Assembly: GCA_000310025.1 (NCBI GenBank)
Contig: FN649750.1
Location: 4,351,838-4,415,837, forward strand
DNA: 64,000 nucleotides
Direction of reading: 5' to 3'
Source of the DNA: Ectocarpus siliculosus
Taxonomy: Eukaryota; Sar; Phaeophyceae; Ectocarpales; Ectocarpaceae
Part shown: piece after piece, positions 48,882-63,262 of the stretch
Layout of the letters: each line of letters begins with the position of its first letter
Position numbering within the stretch: position 1 is the first letter of the stretch
Program-made: the position numbers and the translations under genes
Notes under the pieces: model-generated
Told to the model about the DNA's origin: nothing
Databases searched by the model: none
Seen by the model: the letters and a program-made list of their open reading frames with translations, nothing else

Positions 48882-51800
48882 TCACGGTGTGTCGTCTGTC
48901 CCCGATAACAGCCCCCTCATCTCCATCGACTCGGGCCGACTGAGTGTACCGCCACCCCCTACCCCCACAACGTTTATGGATGATGCATCCCCACTCCGCC
49001 TCCGACTCACGCTGTCGCCCAATAGGTTGTTACTTGAGCTTGAAGGAGTTTTTTCTCGCGCTCCCGGTCCCCCGCTCTCGATCGATTCCCCTGGACCTTG
49101 AGCGGAGCCCTTTCCTCCTCTCCCTCGCAGTCTCCTCTGTCGCAGTTGAACATGTGTTCACACCGAAAACAGAGGGATAAGGAGAAGTTCACTAATACTA
49201 GCATCCCTGCCAAGGTGTGGAGAGAACGACCGCTGTATTGTACAAACCAATGCACAGGGCACGGCCTCCCATGATCGGCGGTGGAAGGTTAACGAGGCTG
49301 GGGCGTTCAGCGAAAGCGGCCTGTTTTGTGTGTGGTTCCCTTCTCTGGGGGAGGCCATTGCGTTCGTCGAAACCACGAACAAGGATTCTTGAGCGCTTTA
49401 CAGGGACGGAACTGCGTTTGGGTCAGATAACAAGGCGAGTTCCCAACGATCTCTGCCCCCGTATGTACCGGGGCTGGGTGTCTACTCCTCAACTTCGGTG
49501 TGACGAAGATAGGTTTGTTCTGCTGGTGCTGGTGCTCGTGCTTCTCCAGCTGCTACTTTACTATCGTGCGGCACGCTCACTAGCAAAGGGCGGCCCGAAC
49601 AACGGCTGCGAATGGTGATCCAAAATAAAGGAAACCAGCAAGCAGAAACAACAACAACAGGCGCATCCCCCCTAAGGGGGAACACTCGCCACTCACCGTG
49701 GACCCAGCGCCTCTACCTTCGAATCGGCAGAAGCCCCCCTCTCGCGTCGCCCGTCGCATCGCCAGACCGCCGACCAACAGCACGACCAGAGCAAGAGCCC
49801 CCAACAACACCGGCGCCGCGGTCGACGTCACCACGGGGCCCCTCCGCTTCACCCGATGACTACCATTGCCACCCCAAGGCATGGCCCGCTCGGTCGGGGG
49901 AATCGTCCCCTCCCGGTAGCCTTCTTCCCCTTGCTCCGCCGCACCCCCTCCACCACTGGTTTTGTTGACGGCGGGGGCGGTAGTATTGGGCGGCGCCACT
50001 GGTGCCTCGAAGTCCAGTGGCAATGACGCGGCTACTTTTAGCGGGGTCGAGAGCCATCGTAGCCTTCCCCGGACGATGTGCCCATTGTTCTCTTCGAGCC
50101 AGTCCTCCGATGTGCGGGCGTTGACATAGTGACTCTATTTTTGGTCCGGGGGCAGCAGGCGTCGTATACGTGCGTCATTGTTTCACGAGTTCTTCGATAT
50201 ACCATGATATGCAAAAGCTGACACCATCCGTGCGAGGAAGCATTCAAATGAAGCAGGACGCGGGGTTAGGCAGTCGGAATCGTTGTCTCAAGCAGCAAGT
50301 GCGGGTTCCGGACAGTGTTGTAGTCCGGCATACGGGAGTGTGCTGGCGTAGTTGTGGTCCCATCTCCTACACGGCACCCCAGATTATCACACCATAATAA
50401 TAAAAATCAAGCACACATGCAACACCAGCAACGTTCACAGTAGGTAATGTCAGACAGGTGGTGCGGTGAGGCTGGCGTAGAGGATAAGTCCGACTCGTCG
50501 GTATGGCCGTTTTCACAGTCGTTGGCACAGAGAAAGCCTACAAGTAGTACTGGTATGTACCTGCGTCTCGATGCATACACGCGAGGTTTTCCCACCGACT
50601 ACTTGGCATCCTGCACAGCAGTTCTTTGCCCCCGCCAATGAAAAGAAAAAATATTTTCGCAACACCAAGAAACTCAAATATCGCAGGGCTCAAACGGAGC
50701 ACGGCCCCACTATAGGTGACGTAAGATATCACACTCCCGGGACCGAATTTCACAGCTCCATTACTACACGACGAAGATGATGTACAACTCAAACGCTACG
50801 TTATCGGAAAGCTCTCGACAAGACGGGTTCGGTTCGTTCCGACGCCACGATTTTCGGCACGGCCCCCTCGTTCTGCTGTGGAGAGAATATTGAGCTTTCA
50901 GACATAGGTCCAGGGGGTGTGGTATCTTACGTCACCTACGGTGAAGTACATTCTAACCAAGCGTTGAGCCCACGACACGTACCTGCGGACCGACGTTCGG
51001 AAAGCCTTGAACAGACTGCTCCGCCCACGCCTGGTCGACCGTGGCAACAGCCACAACGAAGGCAGCAGGAATTCCGTCGTCTTCGGGGAGGGTGGGCAAA
51101 GCGGTTCCTAGCTCGAACCTTGTTCGGAACACGGTCGCTTCTTCCTCGTCCAAGCCCTGGGTATTGCTCCACCTGCATGTAGCGTGGCGATGCGTGCATG
51201 AAGGACGACATAGAGCAGGCTTCGATACGCATCCCATCTCGAAGTCGATTAGGGGAACATGACAGTTCGCTTCGGGAAAAGGTTCAAGCACGACGAGGTT
51301 CTCTTCGACGGTCTCGTGCTGCCCATCGCCGGCTCGAAAACGCTTTTTGACCAGCAGCGAAAAGGTGGAAGATTTACGCACTGAACCAAAAGCAAGTGTG
51401 ACCCGATCCGGACAAAACGAACTGATACTTCGACGTACGTTGCAATAACATATCGCGACGCCACCGACTACACGCAGGGTACGGGTATACAGAGGGAGGG
51501 CAAGAGACTGAGCAACCCCCTGGCACCATGCTTAGCGCATACCGCAAGAAAGCAGCGCAAGTGCGATTGAAGCAAACATACAGTACAAAAATACAAAGTT
51601 GACAGACACTGCGACGTGTTGCTGTGAAGGCGGAATGTTGCAACACACGATATAACGGACGCTTTCTCCACAATGCTTTTGTCGTTGACCCAATGGAAGC
51701 AAACTACAAGGGGCATGTCTTGCAATGTGTATCTCTAAACAGGTGCTATTGTCATTAGTACCGGCTGGTACCCCTGAAAAAAATCAGCGTATAGGCTTAA

Positions 51801-54800
51801 AGAGATAAAAAAAAAACGTATCTTGCAATGTGTATCTCTGAACAGATGCTATTGTCATTAGCACCGGCTGGTATCCCTGAAAAAAATCAGCGTATACTTG
51901 TAGGCTTAAAGAGATAAAAAAAAAAAACGTATCTTGCAATGTGTATCTCTGAACAGATGCTATTGTCATTAGCACCGGCTGGTACCCCTGAAAAAAAATC
52001 AGCGTATAGGCTAAAAGAGATAAAAAAAAACGTATCCCGCCAGTTTTCTTCCCGTTTACAGAAAACACTTCAACACATCCCCTGTGGCTGTGGTACTATC
52101 TCGAACGTGTAGTCTTTCTGTGATCGTATGATATTTTCTATAGAAACTAAACACGCACACGCACTCACTCACACACACATATATCACCTAGAGTGCCCTG
52201 TCTGTTCGGGGCTACGACTCTCTGAGTCGGCCGCGGCAGTATACTCTTCCCAATCTTTTCGCGTAAAAGAAGCCGCCTCTTCGGGCCACGGTCCCCAAAC
52301 AAGCTGGCAGAAGGGGGAGCGCGAAAAGCGGAGGCCAACCGGGGGGGGGAGGGGGGGGGGGGTCAGAGCGGTGATCAGTCATCACAACGCCAATCCGAAC
52401 GGGAACTGGGTTGGCTTCGATTGGTGGGCGTAAGAGACTCTGATTTGCACACGCTCGGCGAAAATTTCCTTGTATGTGGGCCCTTTATGGTCATCCACGA
52501 GCAACGCAAGTGGACAAACCTTTTTCAAATCACTGAGTTCTGAACAGCAGGATACAAGTGGGCCACTGGATGTCACAAAGGGAACAAGTGTGGAAGGGCG
52601 GCTTGCCCGCAGCCAAGGGTCTTTGGTGGTATGTCCCTCGAGGACTGTGTTGGGGGTTTCGGGGGTTTTCGTGGGGGGGGGGGGTGCTGTGCCATGGGAA
52701 GCAGGTTGAGGACATCGCGCTGTATTGCCGTACTGTGCGGCGGGGCAACGTGCAGTGTCTGCTTGAGGTGGCGTATGCAGGAAGGGGCGTGCATGGTCCA
52801 GTCGAATCGAACGGCGGTGCTAAGCGTTGAACTTGAACTCTCCTGCGGTTTGTACTGTATTGTAGTAGTCGTAATGGTAGTCGATGCCAAGAAGACAATG
52901 CTCGTGTTACTTCACAACCTACCGCCCAACGCCTCACGCCAAGACAACATGCAACTAAACACTTTTATTCCTGTGTGCGCTCACCAAAAATTGATGCGAA
53001 TCGAGTCCCTACTCTTTGCATGGTCTAAAATACTCTGCTGCTCGGACCACCCGGTCCTTCTCCTTTCTCCCCCTGTTGCTGATTCCTACCATCTATTCTG
53101 TCGCCGCATTTCTCCTCGCCCCCCCCACACCGGCGTTTGCCATCGGGGATGGGTTTTCGTCGCTTGGCAACGACGTTGTAAAACAAGACCCCCCCTCGGT
53201 GTTTGCCATCGGGATTGGGTTTTCGTCACTTGGCAACGATATTGAAGAACAAGCCAATTCACTTCGTGAACTCGGCAACCAGGTTACCGTTTCTTTTTCT
53301 ACCTCTGTTTTTTTTTGGGGGCGGTAACCATAATGGTGGTCGAGTAGATCATGTTGTGCGGGGTCGAGAACCCTCACTCCGCGCAAGGGGGATGATCGCA
53401 CCACGTTGTGTTAAAATGGTAAAGCATCCTCGAGGCAGTTACACAGTGCTTATAACTGTCTCTGGAAGTGAAAGCACCAGAAAATAAATTAAGTCATACG
53501 CAGCTGTCATCCGCACGCAAGCAAGTAAGCACAAGATGCCGAACACCCTTAGCAGGATGCAGCGCACCCTTCATGCGACTCGCCGAATACCTCACGGCGC
53601 TTCGCGCTTGGTGATGTGAGAGCCTGGTCCGGTGAGAACCCGGTGTGCTCCGTCCCGGCTTTGTAGGATGCGAGGTCAATGGTCTAACGACTACGGCATG
53701 CACGACTATGAGTACACCCCCCCACACACACACACACATATATCAACAATCTCGCAGAGCCGTGGTGGAGAGAGACGGATGTCGGATAGGCCGGTCTACG
53801 AGAGTGGGGAGGGCCTTAGGATGGAGAGGGCAAAGCGAGGGTCGAACCTCGAGACCCCAGTGACTGACTGCCTGACCCACCTGAGTGGCATCTACTTCGA
53901 AGCTTCCCCCGACGGTCCACTCCATGTCCACGCCATGCTTTTCATCCGCGATTACCACCTTCGTGCCGCCGTTTTCTTCCTGTCGTCACGCCAAAAACGC
54001 GAAGTTTGCGAACAAGGTCTCACCGCCTTAGTGATAAGATAACGATCGATCGACGAAAAAAACTTAATATTAAAGCCTTGTAGATTTAACCCTTACGTAA
54101 CCTAACCCTAACCTAACCGGCCTCCAGTACATTGGCAGGGCCGGGTGCCCGGTATCAAGCCGACCAGATTCATTGGCATATGAGGCCACATCACAGGGAC
54201 GGAGGATGACTTCTGCTAAATCTCATCGGTTTGTACCGATCCCACCCCATCCGCGAACGTGTACGAAGACGTCCCTGGTGTCTGCCTCCTGGAGAATTCA
54301 ATTCACGACTGCAGCGACAAGCTAACCACTGACGCCCGGAGTTACCTGTCATCGCGCATGACTCATACAGCAATATCCGATGCAAACACAACCTCCTAGG
54401 TTGCTACAAACGATCGCCACCACTAGTAGAGACTGGTTGTTTCTCCACTCTACGCTCGCATTTTGTGACCCACTTCATCCGTTCTCATAAGTTCACCTGC
54501 CCACCCCATATCCTGCGGGATCAGCTTTGTATCGGGTAACCAAACTGGTTTCACTTCCACCATCTGTTTTCGTCCTCATTACTGTCCATTGCTGCGGGTG
54601 CGCGCGACCGGCTGACTGACGGGTGCAAGAAGATGGGACCCATCGCTAGCCTCTGATATCGAGGCACTTGATTTGCCACCAACTGCTTGTGATCCCGTCC
54701 ACACCCTCGATATCGGCACTCAACTCACACCCGCAATGCTGTGCGTCGTTCGCAACAGGCCAAAGCAAACCCGAACAAACCAAATTCCCGCCTTGTCAGG

Positions 54801-57800
54801 TATCGCAAGAGACCGCCACCGCCACGTAGACTTGACGCATGTGGCCGATGCTCCAAAACTACAAAACCAAACCAATTCTCACCGTCTCGACATCGAACGG
54901 TCCCCACTGCACGTACGGCTCTACGAGATCCACCGCCATGAGAGCCAGCCGAACGTTCCTGGCTACGTGCCCGTTGCCGTGCTCTTCCATAGAGGGTGTG
55001 TGGCCCAGCAGCCCCTGCCGAGACCCCAGCAGAGCCTGGGCCCGAGATAACGGCCACACAAGCAATCAATGCCATAAGAGGCGGAAAGATGGCACCGCCC
55101 CCAGATCGAATTTCAAAGCCCAATCGTTCCGGAACCAAAAGTGGGCGCGGGAAGAGCCCGATACGTGTAGGGAGACTCCTCGACAAGATGTTTCCAAAGC
55201 CGCCTGTTTGGTACAAGCTTTTGTTTGTGGAGCAATCGAGCTTCGAAAAAGCAGAGGTGCCATGCTCCGCCAATTACAGCATCCTACGCACTTGCACGTA
55301 TGATCATGTGATGTTGACGCTTGTGTTTTGATCATTCAGCAACAAAGCACTTAGGCGTGTATTTTGTGGACGGTTGCGTTTGTATCACATTCAGTAGCAC
55401 GTGACACTTCTCAAGGCATCGTCGTGCAACAACAGGTCAGAGCGATTCCAATAACGGGTGAAGGCGGAAACACACAAACCGCAAGAATTCGGTCGACAGC
55501 AAAGTCAACTACCAAACATAGAGGGCGGCTAAATGTATCACTGTCACGGGGAATCGATCGGAGACATGGACATATAAATAGAGTACATGTTTCCCGGACT
55601 CCCGGAGCATGATCTCGTTAAGAAGAACGTTGTGATTGCCTCTAAAAACAAGGCCTCAAGATGAGTAAATTAGTCATCGCAAACAGCTGCAGACCAACCC
55701 CGACCGTCAGAAAAAGCTGGGCGGTGTAGGTTCTGCAAGGCCAAAATATAAGAATATCAGAACGAAACGAAACCACGACCGTGGGCGGATGGTACTATCG
55801 ATCGTGTGACGAACGTGCGGAAGAGAACCCACGAAGAACACAGCTACAGCACTTGGTTGAAGACGAACACCTCCACGCTTCAGATTGCTACCTGAGGCGG
55901 GTGCTTGAAATTACTCGCTTCCACCAGGATGTTCAACGCACGCAACATTGCCGAGCTGTAGCTGCAGAACGGGAACGACAACCAAGGGCATCCGACACAA
56001 AACAAGAGCATTGGGCACAACGCAAGGGCGTTCGATACAAAAACAAGAGCGTGAGACACAACACACGAACGAGCATGAGACAAAACAGAAGGGTATCCGA
56101 CACAAAAACAAGAGTATTGGGTACAACACAAGGGCATCCGACACACAAAACGAGAGTATTGGACACAACACACGGGCATCAGACACACAAAAGGGGAGTT
56201 TTAGACACAACACAAGGGTACCCGAAACAAAAACAAGAGCGTGAGACGCAATACAAGAGCATGAGACAAAAAATAAACGCTTCACACACAAAGGCAAAAG
56301 CATGAGACGCAACACAAGGGTGTTAGACACAACATAAGAACTCCACACTCTAAGAAAGAGCACGAGATGCAAACCTAGGGCGTAAGACACAAACCTAGGA
56401 TATGTATCACACACAAAGCAAGAGCATGAGACACAACACGAGGGCACCAGACACGAAACATGACCAACATGGACGGAAGAACGGGGTCATCAGCAGCACC
56501 ACAACGCACAGCCCACGACATCTGAGCGACACGCAATCATCACTACAATACAACATTATTCCAAGGAAAAAGATCTGTGTGTCAAGCCCGCAGCCTGCCT
56601 CTCCAACTGATGGTCGGGAGCCACGCTGTAGCGCGGCGTGCACTGACTAACGTTGTCCAGATGCAGCAAAGCTATCACGAAAAAAAAAAAGGCAGGGAGC
56701 ACGCAGGACCTAACCACCACTCAGCCGATTATACAGTTTATCCAAGTATGATTGCCTACTCAGAAAGACCTGGGGAGACTACTGAGATGCATACCGCACA
56801 GGGCAAGATACAAGACGGGAAGAGGGAATGGGGGGTCGAATCATTTTCCTACAACAGACGACGATAGAGAAACTTACCGCGGCAACAACTCGCAAACCGG
56901 CAACCGCAATCATGGGGTCCCCCTCTACCCGTCCGTATGAGGCACCGCGAGTGTCTTCCCCGAGCATTAGCCCGGAAAATCAAGCTCGAAAAAACAACCT
57001 GAAAAAAAAAACTACTGTAGCTCTGTTTTCGCTGAGAACAAACATGTACCAGCCGTGTACAAGGCAGATATGTTGTTTGTTGAATGATTTATCTTCGAAC
57101 CTACCAGTGAGGAACTAGGCCTTGCCACGCGCACGCAAGCAAGCGTGAGGGGGGGACGCAAATGGGAGTGCCATTAACAAGTAAGCACATGACACCCACT
57201 CACATCGTTTTCTCCTTCGGGTATTGCCCGTTGACGCCGGGGTCGCAGACGCCCTTTCCCTCTCCCCACGACCCTGCGTAAGCCTGTTGCTCTCGGCGCG
57301 ATAAAAGCATTTTTTTGTTTCCGTGATAACATGAACACATGTATATATATTAGATCCCATGAGGGCGACAGCAGTGAGAGAGAGGCGACGACCACGACGA
57401 GCAAAACCAAAAAACGAACGGAACAGGTACAGTTAAAGATGAGCTAAATAGCGCCCGCGATTAGGAAGAAAGCCGTTTAAGAAGCCAAGGCTCGGATTTT
57501 GGCGATAATTTAGAAAACGGACGAAGAAACACAAGCCTTGAAGAAGGAAAGGCTCATGTTGGGGCTGTACTCGAGAGAAATCGATAAAGGAATACAAGAC
57601 TTGATTAGCAAAGGCTCAGGATTAGGCGATAATTGAGAAAAATCGATATTTAAGAAACACACCTCAGTCTTGGACCCTGCACTGAACTCCATATATAATA
57701 CATAGTGAAGTACCTATTTGCTCCAGGGTGGTGACGAAATAAGATGGAATCGAGATGAAATCTCTGTTTCATGGCTCTTGAGGAAAGCGTGGAGTCACGC

Positions 57801-59117
57801 TGCATGGCATGATGATTATGGGAAACCGGCATCCAAGGGCAGCAGGGAAAACGCGCGCCAGCACTACAACCACTGATCAAAAGTCAGTCATACTTGTACA
57901 ATTCCTACTCCGAATAGTTCACAATAATAGAGACGTTTCGAAACATGCAACTCACGTAATCGCGACACCAGACCATGTAAGACAATAAGGCATCAGGAAT
58001 AAAACAAGCAATCAAGCAATCCACCCATCGGTCAGCGCCACAAAGAATTTGGGATACGAGACGAGGCCTAAGCAGTTAACACGCTGCTGTTCAAGTGGAT
58101 GGCCCGACGATCCAAAATCCGTGAGGTAGAAAGATACCACAACAAAGGCCAAATCTCCAGTAATATGCCATCGTTTTTTGCGGACTGCCTCTTGGTTGGG
58201 TGCTTGACGGGGCTTGCCGCTGCTCCATCGCTAAAAATACGGCCATCAACAATGCGGTCACTATTTAGCAGCTGTGGCAGCGCACTCACCCAGTCTTCCA
58301 TGCCTCCAGCCACCGGGTACACGAGCTCGTTCATCCTCCCCGTAGGATAGGGTTTGAACCTGCCCACGACATTCCACCATCGCCATATCGGGGAAATTGT
58401 CGCGCCCGTGTTTGGGAGAAGAAAATACAAGGTGCGTTGGGGAGTAGTCATGCGGTAGGCGTTAGACCATTCACCTCGCAAAGGTACGCTAGGGGCGTGA
58501 CAAATGGCACGGAAGTGCGGCGAGATAGAAACGGAGCCGCAAAATGAGGGTGAAACCATCGGACGGCGGAGCCTCGGCAATGAAACGGACCACAGCCAAT
58601 CCGGCCAAATAAAAATAAAATGCAACAAAGCCTACTCTGGTGAGCATTCGAGTTATAAAGCTCACAATCGCCATAACCAAGAGGCTGCTGAACGCCGGTA
58701 ATGTTGGGCTTTATTTTGACAGATGAATTGACTCGTCGCAAGCAATCTTTGCTAATAGTGTGCATATCACCCCCCTACCCTTTTGGTAGCCGAAAAATCG
58801 ATGTGCGGTTGTGTTCCTGACACTTGGCAATCAAAATCCCGTGGCCCAACCTAGCCTACCACAATTCGGGCACCTTCCCCCAACAATAGCTATCGGCGGC
58901 GCCCGACGTAACGCGGTGTTTGACTTTTTCTGCCACTACGCCGCGATATATCGGGGCCGCTACGGTACCAGAAAGTCGACCGATCTCACACCGAGCGTGT
59001 GTGCGTTCGCCCGCCACTGCTGCTATGATACGCAGAAAAAGAGCATCGTTCTCTGCCTCCTGGCTCCCGGGGAGGGAGGTGGATCTCGGCAGCAACAGCA
59101 ACAGCAACAGCGACAGC

Positions 59118-59157
<40 letters not shown>

Positions 59158-59733
59158 GCAGCACTATTATAGCAACGGTGGTGTGGTTGCCACTCATGTA
59201 GAACATGTTGTGGCCTCCCGTAATTTGCGGTTCTCTCTCTTTGGCCTCTCGCGTAGCGCTGGAGTGCCCGCTTACCGTTGGTGACATGACACAAGATACC
59301 CCCCCCCCCCTGGACCAGTTTTCCAAAAGCTCGATTGCTCAGAGGATGCACATATGAAACGGTGCGTTTCTGTAAAGACCGCTATACCGCCGCCATTGTC
59401 GGCACCGACACTTTTTCTGTATTGGATAAAAAACGAGCTTCGAAAAATCGATCCACGCAGGGGGGAGGGGTGATATCTTACGTCGTGCCACCGCGGTTTG
59501 TCTCTAAACTATGCACTCTTCCACCGCTACCACAAAAAAAAGAAAAGACCGCACGACATCTCAGACGGCGGTCACATAAACCGATGACATCTTCCTGGAT
59601 GATGGTTTGTACTATAGTTGTACGAAAAAATACACTGAGAAAGTGTAGTACTCGACTTACACCGAAAAGTGTAGCAGACGTCTCACCACGAAAAATGGGG
59701 GGACTGTCGCCACACTAAACACTGGTAGGACGT

Positions 59734-59764
<31 letters not shown>

Positions 59765-62700
59765 TCTTCCATCAACTCACGTTCTGCCATTTTCCTTGAA
59801 GCCGCCGGCGAATTGACTGAGTCCGGCGGTAAGCTCCTTCTGGGCCTCGTGATCCGGGCTTACATCCTGTGAACACGTTAAGACAGCGCACGCCGACGAA
59901 TGAATGCACACCTCGTAATCACAAGGCCGTTGCACCAAAACTACCAGCGATATGGCTTGCGCGCGTTTATCGACCCGCCATGTACGCTTCACGTTCACGT
60001 CCAACAGCAGTCTTCGCGTAAGCCGACCTTCGCTTTCGAGAATGAGTGGTTCAGGTGCAGGGTCCCTACGCCTCTCGCGTCAGCCAGTCGTGTGGGGTCC
60101 CGCTAGGGATAGAGCTAGGCCACTGCGGCGTCTACGCTCGGTCCGCCACCACGAACTAAATCCAGCAGCTGCACGACGATGACATGATGAGCACGCCCTT
60201 TACACCACCCGCCACTTCCCTCCCTTACTACTACGCATCCTCCATCTTCCTCCGCTCTCTTGTGCCACCGCCCAATGCCCTCCCTCTGTTGCAGGTTCAA
60301 CGGTTCATGTCTCTCTCGCACTCCGGTTTGATTTAAGTGGAGCTCTCTCCCCCCCATACATCCCGCGCCCGTGCCCTGACAACGAGAAAAACGTGTGTCT
60401 CTAGAACAAATGTACCTTTCTTACTTGTGGCGTGTGCTCTCATTCAAATTTCATGTCATTTTTTTCTGATGCGCCTGCCTCTGTTCGTGTATACAACAAG
60501 TATTCACCAGCCAATTTCCTTTGCGATCCTGTCGGTGGGGGTGGTCTGGACTACCCCACTCGTACGCCATGCCCACCATGCCCCCGTGAAACGTGACCGC
60601 TAGCTGGAAGGCGTGTTCCCTCCAAACTTCATTCACGGACCTAACGGACAAGAAAAAAAAAAAACGTTCAGATCGATTGAAGCGCTCAGCTGGGGTGAAG
60701 AAGGTACGGTTTTCTTGAACCGGTAGTCTTTCTGCGATAGTGTAAATATCTAAATATCTTCCCAGTAGCCTTGTCAGGGAGGTTCGTTTAAGCAAACACG
60801 TTGGACGAAGCATGCAATCGGGGTACAGTAGTTGGGGTAGGGGTTTGGGTCTGCGTGCCCCCTCCCTGTCCCCTCTCCTCATAAACTTAGTATTTCGGGA
60901 AGGCGGTCCATTATTAGGTTATCATGACGAACTGTGTGAATGACCTGCGCCCATCTTTTTCGACCCTCCGTGGTCTTCACAGGCTGCGTCGAATCCCATC
61001 CCACCCCTTCCCATCCCATCCATCCCATCCCATCATCGCAGTCATATTTTGCACGGATAGGTAGAGTACCAGGTAAGCAATAGGCGACGAATACCGAGGG
61101 GGATTTTCCGTCGGTGACATGACATGACACAAGATACCACGCCCCCTGGACCGTTTTTCAAAGCCCGACTACATACCCCAAGACGAAGAGGATGCATGAA
61201 TGAAACGATGCATCGACGAGACGTCTCCAACGCCGCCGATATTTGGCACCGTTACTCTCTCTCTCTGTTGTGTGGAGAAATCGAGTTTGAAAATCGGTCC
61301 AGAGGGTGTGGTATCTGGTGTCACCTACGGTATGCAGTATACGTCGCACATGAGGGGTGTCAGCTTGGCTTCGCACCGTGCAGCCAAAATGTCCACGCTG
61401 CTTTGCAGCTTGGATCTTCTGTCGTGCGGCCAAATGTTCATGGTCTTCGGCCGGCCAACTGCTCTCACATTTTGGTTACATACGATACAGCCCCGATATA
61501 GCGGTGCATCCGACTTCGCGCGTCGCAAACTTTGAAAGCAGCACCGTTGGCTGGAAGCCCGAACCCCTACCACATTCCAGGTTCTGCGACGCGTCGTTGT
61601 CGAAGGTCCGCTGCCCGGAGCTTTTCGAACGCCACAAAGCCGCGCATGTGCACAACGCGGGGTACACAGGGTAGTCGACAGGATGGACGGTTGTCTTGAC
61701 GGCAGAATGTGACTAAGGTGGGGCCACAACGCCCTCATAATCGGTCATCCATGCCCGGGTGCCAAGATGCAAGGTCAAAAACCCGCAAATGGAGAAAGGT
61801 TTCAAACAGCAGTAGTGGAAAAAATTGCAGGGCTACACGCTTGGTCGGCCATACATCGGGCACCCGGCATTGTTCGAAGTATTCCTTCGCTGGATCGGAC
61901 GGAGAGCGGGAGAAATCAAACCACTTGCCTCGCTGTGATGGTCGTCATGCAATTCTGAGGCTTCTGGCCGTAGGGGAAGTCGCGGTTCGGATCCATCCCG
62001 TTTTCCCATCTTCGCAAGGCCCCCAGTTGACATGTTGCCGAAGTCAAACAATGCGTCGCACGACGCGGGGGGAGGCCAAAGAAGATAGGAGTGGCATTCA
62101 GTGCGTGGCAGAGACGTACACGGTGTTGGAGAGTATTCACATCGCCTGCCGCCTAGCGTAACGTGGAGAAGGCGAGGCAGGCCCATACCGCAGAGCCTTC
62201 CTGAAACACGGAATACCGCACTCTACCCGGCACGGATCTACGCCGAAGCGGGTCTTGAAAGCAGGAAGAAAGAAAGAGAGTCGGGGGGGGTGTTCACGTC
62301 CGCCTGCCAGGTGGGCACTCTCCTTGGTCACACCTGTCTGTGTTGTAGTACCCGAGAGAATTCGCCATGGGCATGATCACGGTGCTGCGCGTCAGGGCCA
62401 GCCGGGCCAACCATGGAACCGATTCCGGCGCCTCTCGCAGGGCATGGTGGTCGCACTCCTAACGCCGGAACAGAACAAAAAAATAAAAGGGGGGGGGGGG
62501 GGGGTCGACGTCGGAGTGTGCCTCTCGTCGCCTGCACTTAAAACAATTTTGTAGAGAATGTACGTTCCCATGTCTTTCGGGCGCTTGGTCAACTCCGGCG
62601 AAGACGGAACCCGAGGAGCTACTGTAGCATATATATCATACGGAACAACCAGATGAAGCCGCACAGTTGGTGTACAGGCCGACTGCGGTCCATCTGCTGC

Positions 62701-63218
62701 TGTTGGACGACATCGATTCCCGACCTTGAGTGTATTTTTGTTTTATCGGTCAAGCGTCGTCGCACGGAAGCGCAGCAACAGCAACGTGCCCTAAACAGCC
62801 CAAAACCATGTGCCATACCCCGCCTCCTATGGTACCCACTGATCTCCCTCATACAACAAGATACACGTGAAGTGCTACCCGGTCACAAGGCACACGTATG
62901 TACGCCTACGGAGCAGTCTTTACACTTCAAAGGGGCAAGACCTTCCTCCGCACAAAAGAAAGAACTTCCTCGGCATAAAAAGGAAAAATACCTTCCTCGG
63001 AATAAAATAACGAAAACCTTCTTCGACATCAAAAAGAAAGACCCTGCCCGGCATAAAAAGGGAAGGCATTCCTCGGGAAAACAAGGGCAAGAAATTCCTC
63101 GGCATAGAACGGAAACACCTTCCTCGGCACATAAAGAAAGGCCTTCCTCGGCATAAAAAGGAAAGACCTTCCTCGGAAAAAAAAGGAAAAACCTTCCTCG
63201 ACATCAAAAGGGAAGACC

Positions 63219-63262
<44 letters not shown>

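Noticed and set aside
51784..52068. Minus-strand frame repeating a QGYQPVLMTIASVQRYTLQD peptide
   Set aside because: The peptide repetition is caused by a three-unit DNA tandem repeat with poly-A runs inside an intron.
55648..55735. Minus-strand segment encoding a hydrophobic TYTAQLFLTVGVGLQLFAM
   Set aside because: It looked like a transmembrane exon. However, exon 55961-55892 joins exon 55014-54883 in perfect phase and gives the expected HPPQ-GLLG continuity, so this segment is intronic.
56870..56966. Minus-strand RGASYGRVEGDPMIAVAGLR with a good GTAAGT donor
   Set aside because: Inserting it between exons 57283-57204 and 55961-55892 breaks the EKT-IYSSAMLRAL continuity typical of the family.
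58068..58628. Minus-strand open frame of 186 codons
   Set aside because: Only the 70-bp stretch 58359-58290 is a real exon (FKPYPTGRMNELVYPV...). The rest is intron, including a family D repeat, that happens to stay open.
62937..63217. Evenly spaced repeats resembling a CRISPR array
   Set aside because: The units are contiguous and diverged, without unique spacers, in a eukaryotic intron. It is a minisatellite. The same applies to 55985-56470.
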